Positions 51,850 through 60,811 of a DNA stretch of 64,000 nucleotides are shown piece after piece. A program made the position numbers and the translations under genes. The notes beneath the pieces are model-generated. The model did no database searches, was not told the DNA's origin, and worked only from the letters and a program-made list of their open reading frames with translations. Source of the stretch: CAWBQO01 sp963790965 (lineage in GTDB: Bacteria; Bacteroidota; Rhodothermia; Rhodothermales; DASSAV01); contig CAWBQO010000003.1 in the NCBI GenBank assembly GCA_963790965.1, forward strand, positions 372,001 through 436,000, given 5' to 3'. Position 1 is the stretch's first letter; every line of letters starts with the position of its first letter.

Positions 51850-51898
51850 GCATGCGGTGGCAACCGGAGGGCCGGTCTGCCACCGCCGCATGAGTTTT
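51850..51898 (+). terminator. Nested-hairpin terminator after eno
   Basis: Outer arms GCATGC..GGTGGCA and TGCCACC..GCATG enclose a second perfect hairpin ACCGG-AGGG-CCGGT, followed by AGTTTTGTT. It lies 30 bases after the eno stop and 16 bases before the next start codon. Confidence 0.7.
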
Positions 51899-51914
51899 GT
51901 TAACGGACGCGGAC

Positions 51915-52226
51915 ATGCAGGTTTTCAACCGACACTTTTCTGCACCCTCGGCGCGTATGCGCCGGAGCGCCTGGCTGGTGGCGGCGTTAGGCGTCGCGCT
52001 GTGGCTGCTGTTCTTCGATAGTCATAGCATCTATCGGCGTGTGATGTGGGGCCGTGAAGCTGCCACGCTGCGAGCCGAGAATGCCGTTCTGGAACGAGAC
52101 ATCGAAGAGCTGAAGATCCGTATCAAAGAAGCGGACGGCAACGAGGTGATCGAGCAGATCGCTCGTGAAGAGTATGGGATGCGACGACCCGGAGAGGTTG
52201 TTTATCGCGTGAGTCCGGCGGACTGA
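51915..52226 (+). CDS. DivIC/FtsB-type septum formation protein
   Basis: 103 residues from the ATG giving MQVFNRHFSAP. One membrane helix (SAWLVAALGVALWLLFF), then a leucine-zipper-like coiled coil (EAATLRAENAVLERDIEELKI broken over residues ~50-75) and the conserved IEQIAREEYGMRRPGEVVY end. Such proteins link FtsL and FtsQ in the divisome. It lies after eno as ftsB does in proteobacteria. Confidence 0.85.
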   Translation: MQVFNRHFSAPSARMRRSAWLVAALGVALWLLFFDSHSIYRRVMWGREAATLRAENAVLERDIEELKIRIKEADGNEVIEQIAREEYGMRRPGEVVYRVSPAD

Positions 52227-52271
52227 ATTATTGCAGCCGCTGCACATCTAAAACAAGGTTAACCTTCGGGC

Positions 52272-53303
52272 ATGGAGCAGTACGCGGTAGGTATCGATCT
52301 GGGCGGTACGATGATCAAGGCGGCGCTTGTCGGTCGCGCCCGGGGTAAAGTTCACGAGCTTTCCATTGCCACGGAAGCGTCGCGTGGGCCGGAGCATGTC
52401 CTGGACCGAATCGCGGAAATCGTGAAGGAGGCCGGTGCGTTTGTTCCGGAAGGACGCATCTCCGGCGTTGGCATTGGCGCGCCGGGAGCCATCAACTGGG
52501 AGCGCACGAGCGTCATCTATCCGGCCAACCTTCCCGGATGGAAAACGGTGAACTTGTGCGACGCGGTTCAAAAGCGCATTGGTGAGTCGCTGCCCGTATT
52601 TGTCGAGAACGACGCGAACCTTGCCGCACTCGGGTCTGCGCACTACGGCGCGGGCAAGCCGTACAATTCGTTTATTATGGTGACGCTCGGTACGGGCGTA
52701 GGCGGCGCGATCATCTACGGCAATCGCATCTTTCGGGGATCGACGGGGGCGGCCGGCGAGATCGGGCACATGAGCGTCGACTATGAGGGACCGTCTGACC
52801 GCTACGGCATCATGGGCGCAATCGAGGCCTACATCGGGCAGCGATACCTCTCGCATCATGCCCGCTACCGGCTCATGGCCGAGCGCGACAGCCTCGTACA
52901 TGAGATGGCCGGCGAGGACCTCGCGGATCTGACGCCGCTCATGCTCTATGAAGCAGCCGATCGCGGAGATCGTCATGCCCGCGAAGTGCTTGCCTGGGCG
53001 GGGCACAAGCTCGGTTGGGTGCTCGGGTCATGTGTAAACCTGCTCGACATACGGACCATCATCGTCGGCGGCGGCGTTTCTGCGGCCGGGCGCTATATTC
53101 TCGATCCTGCGCGGGACAGCTTGCGGCGCAGCGTCATGCCCGCCAGCCGCGAAGGTTTAATGTTGATGCAAGAAACGCTTGGAAATGAAGCGGGTATGCT
53201 TGGTGCTGCGCATCTCGTGTTTGAGTTCTTGGATGACCAGGCTTCCCCTCTCCCTTCTGTTCCTCTTAGCGGCATTGCCGCGGCTACGGCGCGGTCGGTC
53301 TGA
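52272..53303 (+). CDS. ROK-family sugar kinase lacking the zinc cysteines
   Basis: 343 residues. ATP-binding AVGIDLGGTMIKAAL, the sugar site VFVENDANLAALG, the phosphate loop TLGTGVGGAI and the EIGHMSVD histidine are intact. The usual zinc motif C-x-C-G-x-x-G-C-L-E-A is replaced by DRYGIMGAIEAYIG, so all three cysteines are gone. ROK glucokinases phosphorylate glucose or related sugars; the substrate is not certain. It would supply glucose 6-phosphate to Zwf. The end overlaps the predicted LptD start by about 70 bases. Confidence 0.85.
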   Translation: MEQYAVGIDLGGTMIKAALVGRARGKVHELSIATEASRGPEHVLDRIAEIVKEAGAFVPEGRISGVGIGAPGAINWERTSVIYPANLPGWKTVNLCDAVQKRIGESLPVFVENDANLAALGSAHYGAGKPYNSFIMVTLGTGVGGAIIYGNRIFRGSTGAAGEIGHMSVDYEGPSDRYGIMGAIEAYIGQRYLSHHARYRLMAERDSLVHEMAGEDLADLTPLMLYEAADRGDRHAREVLAWAGHKLGWVLGSCVNLLDIRTIIVGGGVSAAGRYILDPARDSLRRSVMPASREGLMLMQETLGNEAGMLGAAHLVFEFLDDQASPLPSVPLSGIAAATARSV

Positions 53304-56121
53304 ACTGTTCTGCGGAGAGCACCCTTCCTTCTGTCCAGGCCTGCTATTATCGAGCGTTGCCTTTGCAATGCTCTTCTGCGCGCCCATAGCCGCCGCGCAG
53401 CAGGTTGATTCTACGAGCGCCGCCGCGCAGCGGGTAGACTCCGCCGCGGTGGCACCACCGGATTCCCTTCTTCCGTCTCTCGCCGACTCGCTCACGGATG
53501 CTCGTATGCCGCCTGTGTATGAGCAGCCGGAGGACAACGGCGTTCGTGCGGCCGGTTCAGCGGCGAGTGGCGGCCTGCAGGAAGCCGTCACTTTTGCGGC
53601 GCAGGATTCGCTGGTGGTCGTCTTCGGCAGCGAGCAGGGCGACGTGGGGACGCTTTACGGATCGGCCAAAGTCGACCACTCCGGTGCCGGTCTGACGGCT
53701 CACAAGATCGAGATCCTGTTCAACCGCGACGAGCTGCGCGCGTCCGGTTTGCCGTCCGACACCGGGATGGTGGGTCGCCCCGAGTTCAAGCAGGCGGAAG
53801 AAGCGTTCGTCGGCGACGCGCTTGCCTACAACATGAGGACGGAGCGCGGCCGGGTCGTTGGAGCGCGGACCCGCATGGATGAGGGCTTTATCAAGGGCGG
53901 CGTCGTGAAGGTGACGGAGGACAGCACGCTTTTCGTTCAGAATGGCGTCTATTCCACCTGCGAGTGCATTGATGACCCATCCTACTCGCTTCGGTCGAGC
54001 AAGATGAAGGTGGTTGACAAAGAGTGGGTTTATACCGGGCCAATTCAGCTGTTTCTCTTCAATATCCCCACGCCGCTCTGGCTTCCCTTCGGCTTTCTCC
54101 CCGCTCAGGAGGGACGGCGTAGCGGGCCGCTCCCCCCGACCTACGGTGAAGACGACCGGGGCTTCTACCTGCGCGACTGGGGTTGGTACTGGGCCATCAA
54201 CGACTACTTTGACGCGCAGGTGCGGGGCGGCATCTGGAGCCGGGGAAGCTGGCAGGTTGCACCGACGGTGCGCTACAACCGTCGGTACCGCTATTCGGGG
54301 CAATTGGCCATCGACTACGTGCGGAGCAAGAGCGGCGAAGCCGGCGACCCGGATCAAGTGACGGTCAAAAGCTCATCGATCCGCTGGAATCACAACCAGG
54401 AGATTTCGCCTACCTCTCGCTTCGGGGCAAATGTTGATCTGTCGACCCAGGGCTATCTCCGGAGCGTCTCGGAGAGCTACAACGACCGCGTGACGAGCCA
54501 GATCGGATCCAGCATCCGCTATTCGAAAAGCTGGCCGAACGCCGGGCGCAACATGAATGTGAGCCTCACGCACCGGCAAGTAGTTACGACGGGGCAGACG
54601 GACTTGACCTTCCCGAGTCTCTCCTTCGCCCAGTCGACGCGCACCCCGCTGAAACGGAAGCGTGTCGTCGCCACGGATCCCGCCTGGTACGAGCAGCTGT
54701 CGTACAGCTACTCGGGGTCGCTCGACAACCGCTTTTCCTTTCCGCAACTGCCGGACTCCGTCAATGTCACCTGGTGGGAGGCGATCACGTCTCCGAGCAA
54801 GTATCGCGAGCTTACAGGCCGCCGCGATTCGCCGCTTCAGTTTCGCGCTAACCACAACGTGCCCGTCTCGCTACCTTTTACCCTTGAACGCCTTCCGCTG
54901 CTTGGAACGCCGCTTCGACTGAACCTGCCCGTTAACTTCAACTACGCCGAAGAGTGGTACTTGCAGACGGATCGCCGGTCCATCGTCGACGGCAGGGTTC
55001 AATCCGAGAAAGTACCGGGCTTCTTCGCCTTGCGCCGCTTCACCGGGGGCGCGTCGGCAAACACGACGATCTACGGCATCTTTCCATATAAAGTCGGCGC
55101 TTTCAGCGGCTTCCGCCATACCGTTCGACCGAGCCTCGGCCTCTCGTTCTCGCCGGACTTTACCGCGCCGTTCTGGGGATATACCCGCACCTATCGCGAC
55201 ACGACGACCGGCCGGGACGTTCAGTATTCCATCGTTTCATCGAGCATTCCGACGCGCCAGCAGAACCTCAGCATCCGCCTGGACAACGTCTTTGAGGGCA
55301 AGCTCGTCCATAGCGACTCCACCGGCGAAGAGACCTCCCGGGTGCTGCAACTCCTCAACATGGACCTGTCCACTTCTTATAACATGGCGGCGGATTCGTT
55401 CAGGCTTTCGAGCATCTACATGGGCGCTCGAACGAACCTCTTCGATAAGTACGATCTCAGCGCAAATGCCACTTTTTCGCCGTATGCCGTGGAGCCGGCC
55501 ACCGGGCGGCTGCTCAACCGCTACGTGCTCGCGCCTTTCAGTGGGCGCTTTCTCCGGCTTACGGACGTGCGCTTCTCCGCAGGAACGTCGTTCCGGAGCA
55601 GCGGAGGAGGAGGGGGCAGGCCGCTAACTTCTTCAAGGCTTAACCCGGCCGCGTCCCCGCTCATGCCGGGAGGCATTCCGCCGTACGGCCAGGGTGGCAA
55701 CGAGGCGTTTGGGTCCCAGTACTACAATACGCCCGTCGGTTACGCCGACTTCGCTATACCGTGGTCTCTGAACCTGGACTTCAGCTACAGCTATACAAAG
55801 GGCGTTGGGCTGTATCCGAGCAGATCCGTGTCGAACCTGAACGCCCGGTTCGACTTCAGCGTGACGCCGAACTGGAAAGTGCAGGGGCAGTCCGGCTACG
55901 ACCTCGTGCGGCGCGAACTGGTTACGACGAGCCTTTTCGTCGCGCGCGACTTCGAGTGTTGGCAGCTGAGTTTTAGCTGGTACCCGTTCGGGCAGTATCA
56001 GTCGTACGGATTTGACCTGCACGTTAAGAGCGGAAAACTGCGCGACCTCCTCCGCATACGACAGCCACGGGATGACGTACGCGGCCGGTTTGGCAGTACG
56101 CTCGGCGGGCTTGCGCGCTGA
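53233..56121 (+). CDS. lptD: LptD-like LPS assembly outer-membrane protein
   Basis: About 962 residues if started at 53233; the start is uncertain because this overlaps the ROK gene and gives a long leader. The hydrophobic LLLSSVAFAMLFCAPIAAAQ just before the mature part is the likely secretion signal. An OstA-type jellyroll (~residues 115-240; TLYGSAKVDHSGAGLTAHKI) is followed by the LptD hallmark YSTCECIDDPSYSL and the FLFNIPTPLWLPFGF segment, then a long barrel with many aromatic strands. It inserts LPS into the outer leaflet and partners with the LptF/G permease at 39 kb. Confidence 0.85.
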   Translation: MTRLPLSLLFLLAALPRLRRGRSELFCGEHPSFCPGLLLSSVAFAMLFCAPIAAAQQVDSTSAAAQRVDSAAVAPPDSLLPSLADSLTDARMPPVYEQPEDNGVRAAGSAASGGLQEAVTFAAQDSLVVVFGSEQGDVGTLYGSAKVDHSGAGLTAHKIEILFNRDELRASGLPSDTGMVGRPEFKQAEEAFVGDALAYNMRTERGRVVGARTRMDEGFIKGGVVKVTEDSTLFVQNGVYSTCECIDDPSYSLRSSKMKVVDKEWVYTGPIQLFLFNIPTPLWLPFGFLPAQEGRRSGPLPPTYGEDDRGFYLRDWGWYWAINDYFDAQVRGGIWSRGSWQVAPTVRYNRRYRYSGQLAIDYVRSKSGEAGDPDQVTVKSSSIRWNHNQEISPTSRFGANVDLSTQGYLRSVSESYNDRVTSQIGSSIRYSKSWPNAGRNMNVSLTHRQVVTTGQTDLTFPSLSFAQSTRTPLKRKRVVATDPAWYEQLSYSYSGSLDNRFSFPQLPDSVNVTWWEAITSPSKYRELTGRRDSPLQFRANHNVPVSLPFTLERLPLLGTPLRLNLPVNFNYAEEWYLQTDRRSIVDGRVQSEKVPGFFALRRFTGGASANTTIYGIFPYKVGAFSGFRHTVRPSLGLSFSPDFTAPFWGYTRTYRDTTTGRDVQYSIVSSSIPTRQQNLSIRLDNVFEGKLVHSDSTGEETSRVLQLLNMDLSTSYNMAADSFRLSSIYMGARTNLFDKYDLSANATFSPYAVEPATGRLLNRYVLAPFSGRFLRLTDVRFSAGTSFRSSGGGGGRPLTSSRLNPAASPLMPGGIPPYGQGGNEAFGSQYYNTPVGYADFAIPWSLNLDFSYSYTKGVGLYPSRSVSNLNARFDFSVTPNWKVQGQSGYDLVRRELVTTSLFVARDFECWQLSFSWYPFGQYQSYGFDLHVKSGKLRDLLRIRQPRDDVRGRFGSTLGGLAR

Positions 56122-56145
56122 TCGCAGGACAGCAAAGGGCACCGC

Positions 56146-57723
56146 TCAGTTGTGCGGCGTACCGTGTCCCGTCCAGGGGGAGCGGTAGACGCAAACCGGC
56201 TCGTCGCCCTCGTGGCCGTACAGAAGAAAACGCACCTGCGGACGGCCGTGTGGTTTTGGTGTTTGCACCTCAACGATTCCCATGTTCAATCCGCCGTATG
56301 GGTTCTTCCGCGGCTTGCCTTCTCCGGGCAAGAGACGAACCTTCGCTTCGCATGACCCATCGCGGGTCCGCACGCTGGCTTGCAGCCGAATGAGCGCCTT
56401 AGATGCCGCCTGAACCATGCGCGGCGTGCCGTGTGTGACGCCGCTCGAGATGATCTGAAACAGGTCCGGCCCGTCCGGCTGCCACTGTATGCGATGGACG
56501 CAGCCGATATGAATGTCCCCGCTGAGGATCACGATTTCTTGCTCCGGATGGGCGCGTTGGTGCGCCTCGATCAGCTTTAGCAGTCGGTCCCGATCCCTCA
56601 CGTGAGCTGGGGAGGACCAGCGGTCTGAGAAGTCCTCGCCCCACGCAGGGAGCAGCGCGCCGATGCGCGCCACCTTTCTCGGCACATGGATGACCGGCAC
56701 GCTGATCGCCAGGAAGAGCACCTTTCGGTCCGCGTTCCTCTGGAAAAATGCTTCGAGATCATCTACCTGCTCCTGAAAGTACAATTGCGCCTCGCCCCCC
56801 GCACGCCGGCTCGTGCGCAGGTCCATGATAAAGAACGCCGAATGGCCATAGGTGACGCTGTAATGAAAGTCCTGCGGGATGTCCGACGTGACCGGCAAAA
56901 CGCGCGAAGCCTGATAGTCGAAGTAGGCCCTGACCGCTCCCTCGCGCACGCGCTGCCACTCCGCATTTTCGTGGTCCGGGTCCGACCCCCAGTTGTCTAC
57001 GATGTCATGATCATCGAGGACCATGTAGCAGGGGTAATTTGAGAAGATGTCTCGCCATCCGGGCAGATTCCAGAAGAGGCGGTAGCGCTCGTGATAGAGG
57101 CGGCGAATCTCCTCTGCCGGGCAGTCGAGTATGGAAGGAGAGTCAGTGCCGGTGACTTCGCGAAAGTAGTCGTCGTTGAACAGCGACAGACCGGTGGGGT
57201 AATCGGAATAGATCTGGTCGCCCACCATGTAAACGAAGCGGGCGTCATGCTGAACGAGCGTCTTACCAATGGCGGTGAGCATCTGGCGCGCCTCCTGAGT
57301 GACCGCACCATCCTTGTCGAAGGGCTGATTACAACTCATCAAAGCGAAGGCGAAGCGTTCCGGCGTGTCGTCGGGACCGGCGGGGGCCGTCACGAATGAA
57401 CCTTCGCCGAGTCTCTTCTGGTCGTCCGAGCGTACGGCGATGAAGCGATAGCGCGTGAGCGGCGTCAGCAGCGGTTCATCTTCGCTGTGGCTTCGAATGT
57501 CAACGACGCCCGTGTTATCCGACGGATTGCCCGGCTCGATCACCATCCTTTCAGATCCGCAGACGGCCGGATCATCCGCATTCCACCAATCGACCTGAAT
57601 CGTCCCGGGTTTTTCAGAGCGAACCCAGATGCGTGCGGCGGAGGGGCCGACCGCGCCCACGCCTACGATGTCCGTGAGCGCTTCGTGTTCAAAGCGCGAG
57701 CGAGTGTCGAACATGAAAGGCAA
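56146..57723 (-). CDS. PhoD-like phosphodiesterase/phosphatase
   Basis: 525 residues. N-terminal Ig-like part (~1-115, ending YRFIAVRSDD), then the metallophosphatase domain with FALMSCNQP, YMVGDQIYSD, LDDHDIVDNWG and VILSGDIHIG. The motifs carry Asp, His and Asn metal ligands of the PhoD branch. No Tat or Sec signal is visible, so it may be cytoplasmic, unlike classic PhoD. Substrate unknown. It is divergent from msrA. Confidence 0.85.
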   Translation of the reverse strand: MPFMFDTRSRFEHEALTDIVGVGAVGPSAARIWVRSEKPGTIQVDWWNADDPAVCGSERMVIEPGNPSDNTGVVDIRSHSEDEPLLTPLTRYRFIAVRSDDQKRLGEGSFVTAPAGPDDTPERFAFALMSCNQPFDKDGAVTQEARQMLTAIGKTLVQHDARFVYMVGDQIYSDYPTGLSLFNDDYFREVTGTDSPSILDCPAEEIRRLYHERYRLFWNLPGWRDIFSNYPCYMVLDDHDIVDNWGSDPDHENAEWQRVREGAVRAYFDYQASRVLPVTSDIPQDFHYSVTYGHSAFFIMDLRTSRRAGGEAQLYFQEQVDDLEAFFQRNADRKVLFLAISVPVIHVPRKVARIGALLPAWGEDFSDRWSSPAHVRDRDRLLKLIEAHQRAHPEQEIVILSGDIHIGCVHRIQWQPDGPDLFQIISSGVTHGTPRMVQAASKALIRLQASVRTRDGSCEAKVRLLPGEGKPRKNPYGGLNMGIVEVQTPKPHGRPQVRFLLYGHEGDEPVCVYRSPWTGHGTPHN

Positions 57724-57927
57724 CTAAAGATCAGGGGACTCTTTGGACGGGTTCAATTTAGTGCGACCCGGTTGCGGAATGCTGCAGGGTCCCGGCTTTG
57801 TTACACCCTGCAAGACATCCTACTGATGTCTACAGTCGATAGTAAGCGCGCGGGCGCGAACAATCCCGGCAACGAAGTCATTCAGACAGGGACTTCGAAC
57901 ATGAATCTTGGGAACAGTCGAAATAGC

Positions 57928-58461
57928 ATGATTTCTGTGGCAACACTGGGCGGGGGGTGCTTCTGGTGCCTTGAAGCCGTATTTGAAAAGATCAAGGGCG
58001 TAGAAGCCGTCGTCAGCGGGTACGCGGGCGGTAAGATGCCGGACCCGACCTACCGGCTCGTGTGTGACGGGCGAACCGGTCATGCGGAGGTCGTGCAGGT
58101 TTCATTCGACCCTGAAGTGGTGTCGTATCGGGATCTGCTTGAGATCTTCTTCTCCATTCACGATCCGACGACCTTGAACCGGCAGGGTGCAGACGTGGGA
58201 ACGCAGTACCGGTCGATCATTCTTTACCACGATGAGGAGCAGCGAAGGGTGGCGGAGGAGGTCATGGCGGATCTGGCTGAAAAAGGTATCTGGAATGCTC
58301 CGCTCGTGACGCAGCTGGAGCCGCTGTCCAAGTTCTATGAGGCCGAGGCGTACCACCAGGGCTACTTCCGCAACAATCCAGGTCAGCCTTACTGCCAGGT
58401 GGTCATTCAACCGAAGGTCGCCTCCCTGCGCCGGAAGCACGCTGAAAAGCTGGCGAAGTAG
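57928..58461 (+). CDS. msrA: Peptide methionine-S-sulfoxide reductase A
   Basis: 177 residues from the ATG giving MISVATLGGGCFWCLEAVF, the standard family N-terminus. Two in-frame ATGs upstream (57901, 57826) would add non-conserved residues. The catalytic Cys11 lies in GGGCFWCLE; the substrate-site block EVVQVSFDPEVVSY, HDPTTLNRQGADVGTQYRS and AEAYHQGYF follow. It repairs oxidised methionine. Confidence 0.96.
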   Translation: MISVATLGGGCFWCLEAVFEKIKGVEAVVSGYAGGKMPDPTYRLVCDGRTGHAEVVQVSFDPEVVSYRDLLEIFFSIHDPTTLNRQGADVGTQYRSIILYHDEEQRRVAEEVMADLAEKGIWNAPLVTQLEPLSKFYEAEAYHQGYFRNNPGQPYCQVVIQPKVASLRRKHAEKLAK

Positions 58462-58572
58462 GCGCGGCTTCAAAAATCAAACGCCGAGGTCGGAACCCGA
58501 TTCCTGAACTTCGATTAAAGGATCTACTTGCCGAGAGCGCATGAATGGCCTGCTTTCGGGAAGAACGTGCTC

Positions 58573-58656
58573 GCCCAAGTGGCGGAACTGGCAGACGCGC
58601 TACATTCAGGTTGTAGTGGGCTTACGCTCGTGGAGGTTCGAGTCCTCTCTTGGGCA
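58573..58656 (+). tRNA. tRNA-Leu (anticodon CAG)
   Basis: An 84-base cloverleaf with a long variable arm. Acceptor arms GCCCAAG and CTTGGGC pair perfectly, with discriminator A. The anticodon arm CTACA-TTCAGGT-TGTAG gives CAG at positions 34-36, reading CUG. The variable arm (TGGGC..GCTCGT) is of class II type. The T-arm is GGAGG-TTCGAGT-CCTCT. CCA is not encoded. An intrinsic terminator follows. Confidence 0.95.
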
Positions 58657-58664
58657 CTGAACAG

Positions 58665-58697
58665 GCCCCGTTTCCTTAAGTGGAAGCGGGGCTTTTT
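58665..58697 (+). terminator. Intrinsic terminator after tRNA-Leu
   Basis: Arms GCCCCGTTTCC and GGAAGCGGGGC (one G-U pair), loop TTAAGT, followed by TTTTT. Confidence 0.85.
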
Positions 58698-58910
58698 CAT
58701 GTGGTTACGCAGAACGCCGGCGGCGGACGATTTCCGGTTGTGTGCCCGATTGTGTGCCTGGGTTTTCATTCCCGCCAAACATCGAGGGATGGGAGGGATG
58801 CCTGACCCGTCCTGATCCCCAGCTATGCCGGGGTAGATGACAGGCTCACCGCGTCCGCTACTGAAGGGAAGGGCTTATCGCTGACTACTTCGCCGGGAGC
58901 AGTCCGATAA

Positions 58911-58950
58911 ATAAAAAGGGCCTGCGGCGCTCTTCGCAACGCAGGCCCTT
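58911..58950 (-). terminator. Intrinsic terminator of the sulfur-redox operon
   Basis: On the minus strand, arms AAGGGCCTGCG and CGCAGGCCCTT pair perfectly (11 bp) and are followed by TTTATTTAT. It lies 28 bases beyond the stop of the last operon gene. The stretch between the tRNA terminator and this hairpin (about 210 bp) shows no gene. Confidence 0.85.
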
Positions 58951-58978
58951 CCTTACCGGTCCTGTGCCGAGCGACCGT

Positions 58979-60205
58979 TCACCCGCATCCACCCTTGCGA
59001 GCGGTCTTGGCCTTTACTTCGACTTTCGACTGGTACGTGACCCCGAGTTCGGCAGACGTGTGTTGCGGACGGGAGGCCGCATGTGCGCTTCCCCGGGCAC
59101 TTTCGAACGCGAACCGGAGCACGTCCCGATCAGGCGCTTGCGCCGATTCTTGCATCCCGCTTTCATGGCCGAACACTTCCAGCCAGTTGTTTATGCCGCC
59201 TTCGAGAATGTAGGCGTTCGGCACCTTCTGCGCCACCAGCGTCTTCCACGCTTCCGTCGCGATGCCTTCGGTGTTGGACATGACCACGTACACCGTTCCC
59301 GACGGCTCAGCCTTGAGGGCTTTCGTAGCCGGAGCCAGATCCTGGAGCGGCACCCGCCGGGCGTCGGTCAGATGGAAAACGTTGTAATCAGCCTCGTCCC
59401 GTACGTCGAGAAGGATCAGATTCTGCCGGTCGTTCTGGATCAGGTCGAGCAGCTCTCCGGGGTGGATCTGAACCTTTCGCTCGTCGAGCCTCGGCTGCTG
59501 CACCGCCGCAACCTGCTCCCACTTGTCCTGCACACTCGGCTGCCCGATAATCGCGACGACCATTGCCGTGGCAACGAGCGCCGCAGCCCCGGCATACCGC
59601 AGTCGCGGAGCCTGCCGGAGGTCTTTGCCCCCAATGATCCGCTCGAGCTGCTCTGCACCCCAGAACATGAATAGTGCCATGAGGACAACCAGAACAACGA
59701 CGGCACCCGTGCTCAAATTGAACACTTCCGGCACCGTAAGGCGGCCCATGAAGCTGGAATGCCAGAAGGCTTCGTATAAGCCTACCGTCTCTCCGAAGAG
59801 CAGTATGCCCGTGAGCACGCCCAGCACAAAAAACACGCCGTCAATCTTTAGCGTTGCCAACGCGACGATCGAGGTACCCGGGCAGAAGCCGCCCACGATA
59901 AAGCCGACGCCCATGATCAGGCCGCCGACAATACCGGGCCAGAGGTACGTCGGGTTCACCCACAGCGCATCGTAATCAAGGATGCCGATGGCTGACGAAC
60001 CGAAGATGAGCACCATCGCCACAATGATGGCGGTGAACATCACCTTGAGCACCGTGTGCTCGCCCAGGTAAAACTGCGCGGCGAGCTTGCGCGAATTGCC
60101 GAAGCCGGCCATCTCGAGCACAAAGCCAAAGCCAAAACCTATGAGGAGGTAAATGCCGTACGCAATGGGCTTACCAAGCGAGGTTTCAATAGGAAAAGGT
60201 CCCAT
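58979..60205 (-). CDS. YeeE/YedE-type transporter fused to a rhodanese-like domain with Gly-Gly-Cys-Gly terminus
   Basis: 408 residues. Residues ~10-220 form a multi-helix YeeE/YedE (DUF395, TsuA-related) membrane part with the conserved cysteine in GGFCPGTS (Cys108) typical of thiosulfate uptake proteins. Residues ~245-345 are a rhodanese fold (ILLDVRDEADYNVFHL, VYVVMSNTEGIATEAW, ILEGGINNWL), but the catalytic cysteine position is Ser310. After a loose tail the protein ends KGGCG, Cys407 being its second-to-last residue. SoxY proteins end in GGCGG, where the cysteine carries the sulfur intermediate; a similar role is an inference. It is the last gene of a four-gene operon. Confidence 0.85.
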   Translation of the reverse strand: MGPFPIETSLGKPIAYGIYLLIGFGFGFVLEMAGFGNSRKLAAQFYLGEHTVLKVMFTAIIVAMVLIFGSSAIGILDYDALWVNPTYLWPGIVGGLIMGVGFIVGGFCPGTSIVALATLKIDGVFFVLGVLTGILLFGETVGLYEAFWHSSFMGRLTVPEVFNLSTGAVVVLVVLMALFMFWGAEQLERIIGGKDLRQAPRLRYAGAAALVATAMVVAIIGQPSVQDKWEQVAAVQQPRLDERKVQIHPGELLDLIQNDRQNLILLDVRDEADYNVFHLTDARRVPLQDLAPATKALKAEPSGTVYVVMSNTEGIATEAWKTLVAQKVPNAYILEGGINNWLEVFGHESGMQESAQAPDRDVLRFAFESARGSAHAASRPQHTSAELGVTYQSKVEVKAKTARKGGCG

Positions 60206-60256
60206 GGGAGGTTCCGTTCTAAAGAGGTAGTAATGGACGCTGCAGTGCGGCGAAGG

Positions 60257-60811
60257 TCAGTTCCAGGCGCGGCGGACGAAGTAGGCGAGGGCGTAGGCAC
60301 CCCCAAAGACAGAGAACATGAAGATCCAGCTTCCCGCCGAGAGAACCGCGCCACCTGAGAGCGCCTGTCCGGAAGTGCATCCTCTCGCGAAGCGCGCGCC
60401 GTAGCCCATGATGCCGCCGCCAACAAAGGCCAGAATCCAGCGCGTGCGGACGGAAATGCGCGGACCCTTGTTCGTCTCCACCTTTACCCGGTTGTGCAGC
60501 AGTCCCGACACAAATCCGCCGACAAGGGCACCGCCGATCATGACGACGAGCCAGTTGTCGAGCGCGTTCGTGTCGCCGCCGGCCATCGGCAGTAGATACG
60601 CCGTGCGGTCTACGTGCTCCGGGAAAACGAGGTCCTCAAAGTAGACAACGATCCTGTTTAGCCCGCCCGAGGCGCCGAGGCCGTTGCCGGTGATGAAGAA
60701 CGACAGAAACAGCACGATGCCTAGCAAGAATCCGGCGAAGTACGGGTTCGTGTACGGCATGGCCGTACGATGCAGGAACGATGCAGTCGGGGTGGATGTG
60801 GGTGTTTTCAT
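60257..60811 (-). CDS. YeeE/YedE half-transporter
   Basis: 184 residues with about four or five helices: a helix at 25-41, one around 88-105, one at 125-137 and two in the C-terminal part. The family signature GARFARGCTSGQALSGGA carries Cys145. With the downstream gene it should form the two halves of one DUF395-type sulfur-compound channel, since each encodes one conserved cysteine motif. The ATG overlaps the cytochrome gene stop by four bases. An internal ATG (60760, MPYTNPYF) is also possible. Confidence 0.85.
   Translation of the reverse strand: MKTPTSTPTASFLHRTAMPYTNPYFAGFLLGIVLFLSFFITGNGLGASGGLNRIVVYFEDLVFPEHVDRTAYLLPMAGGDTNALDNWLVVMIGGALVGGFVSGLLHNRVKVETNKGPRISVRTRWILAFVGGGIMGYGARFARGCTSGQALSGGAVLSAGSWIFMFSVFGGAYALAYFVRRAWN

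Noticed and set aside
58528..58815. A 95-codon frame over tRNA-Leu
   Set aside because: It runs through the tRNA and its terminator, which explain the sequence.
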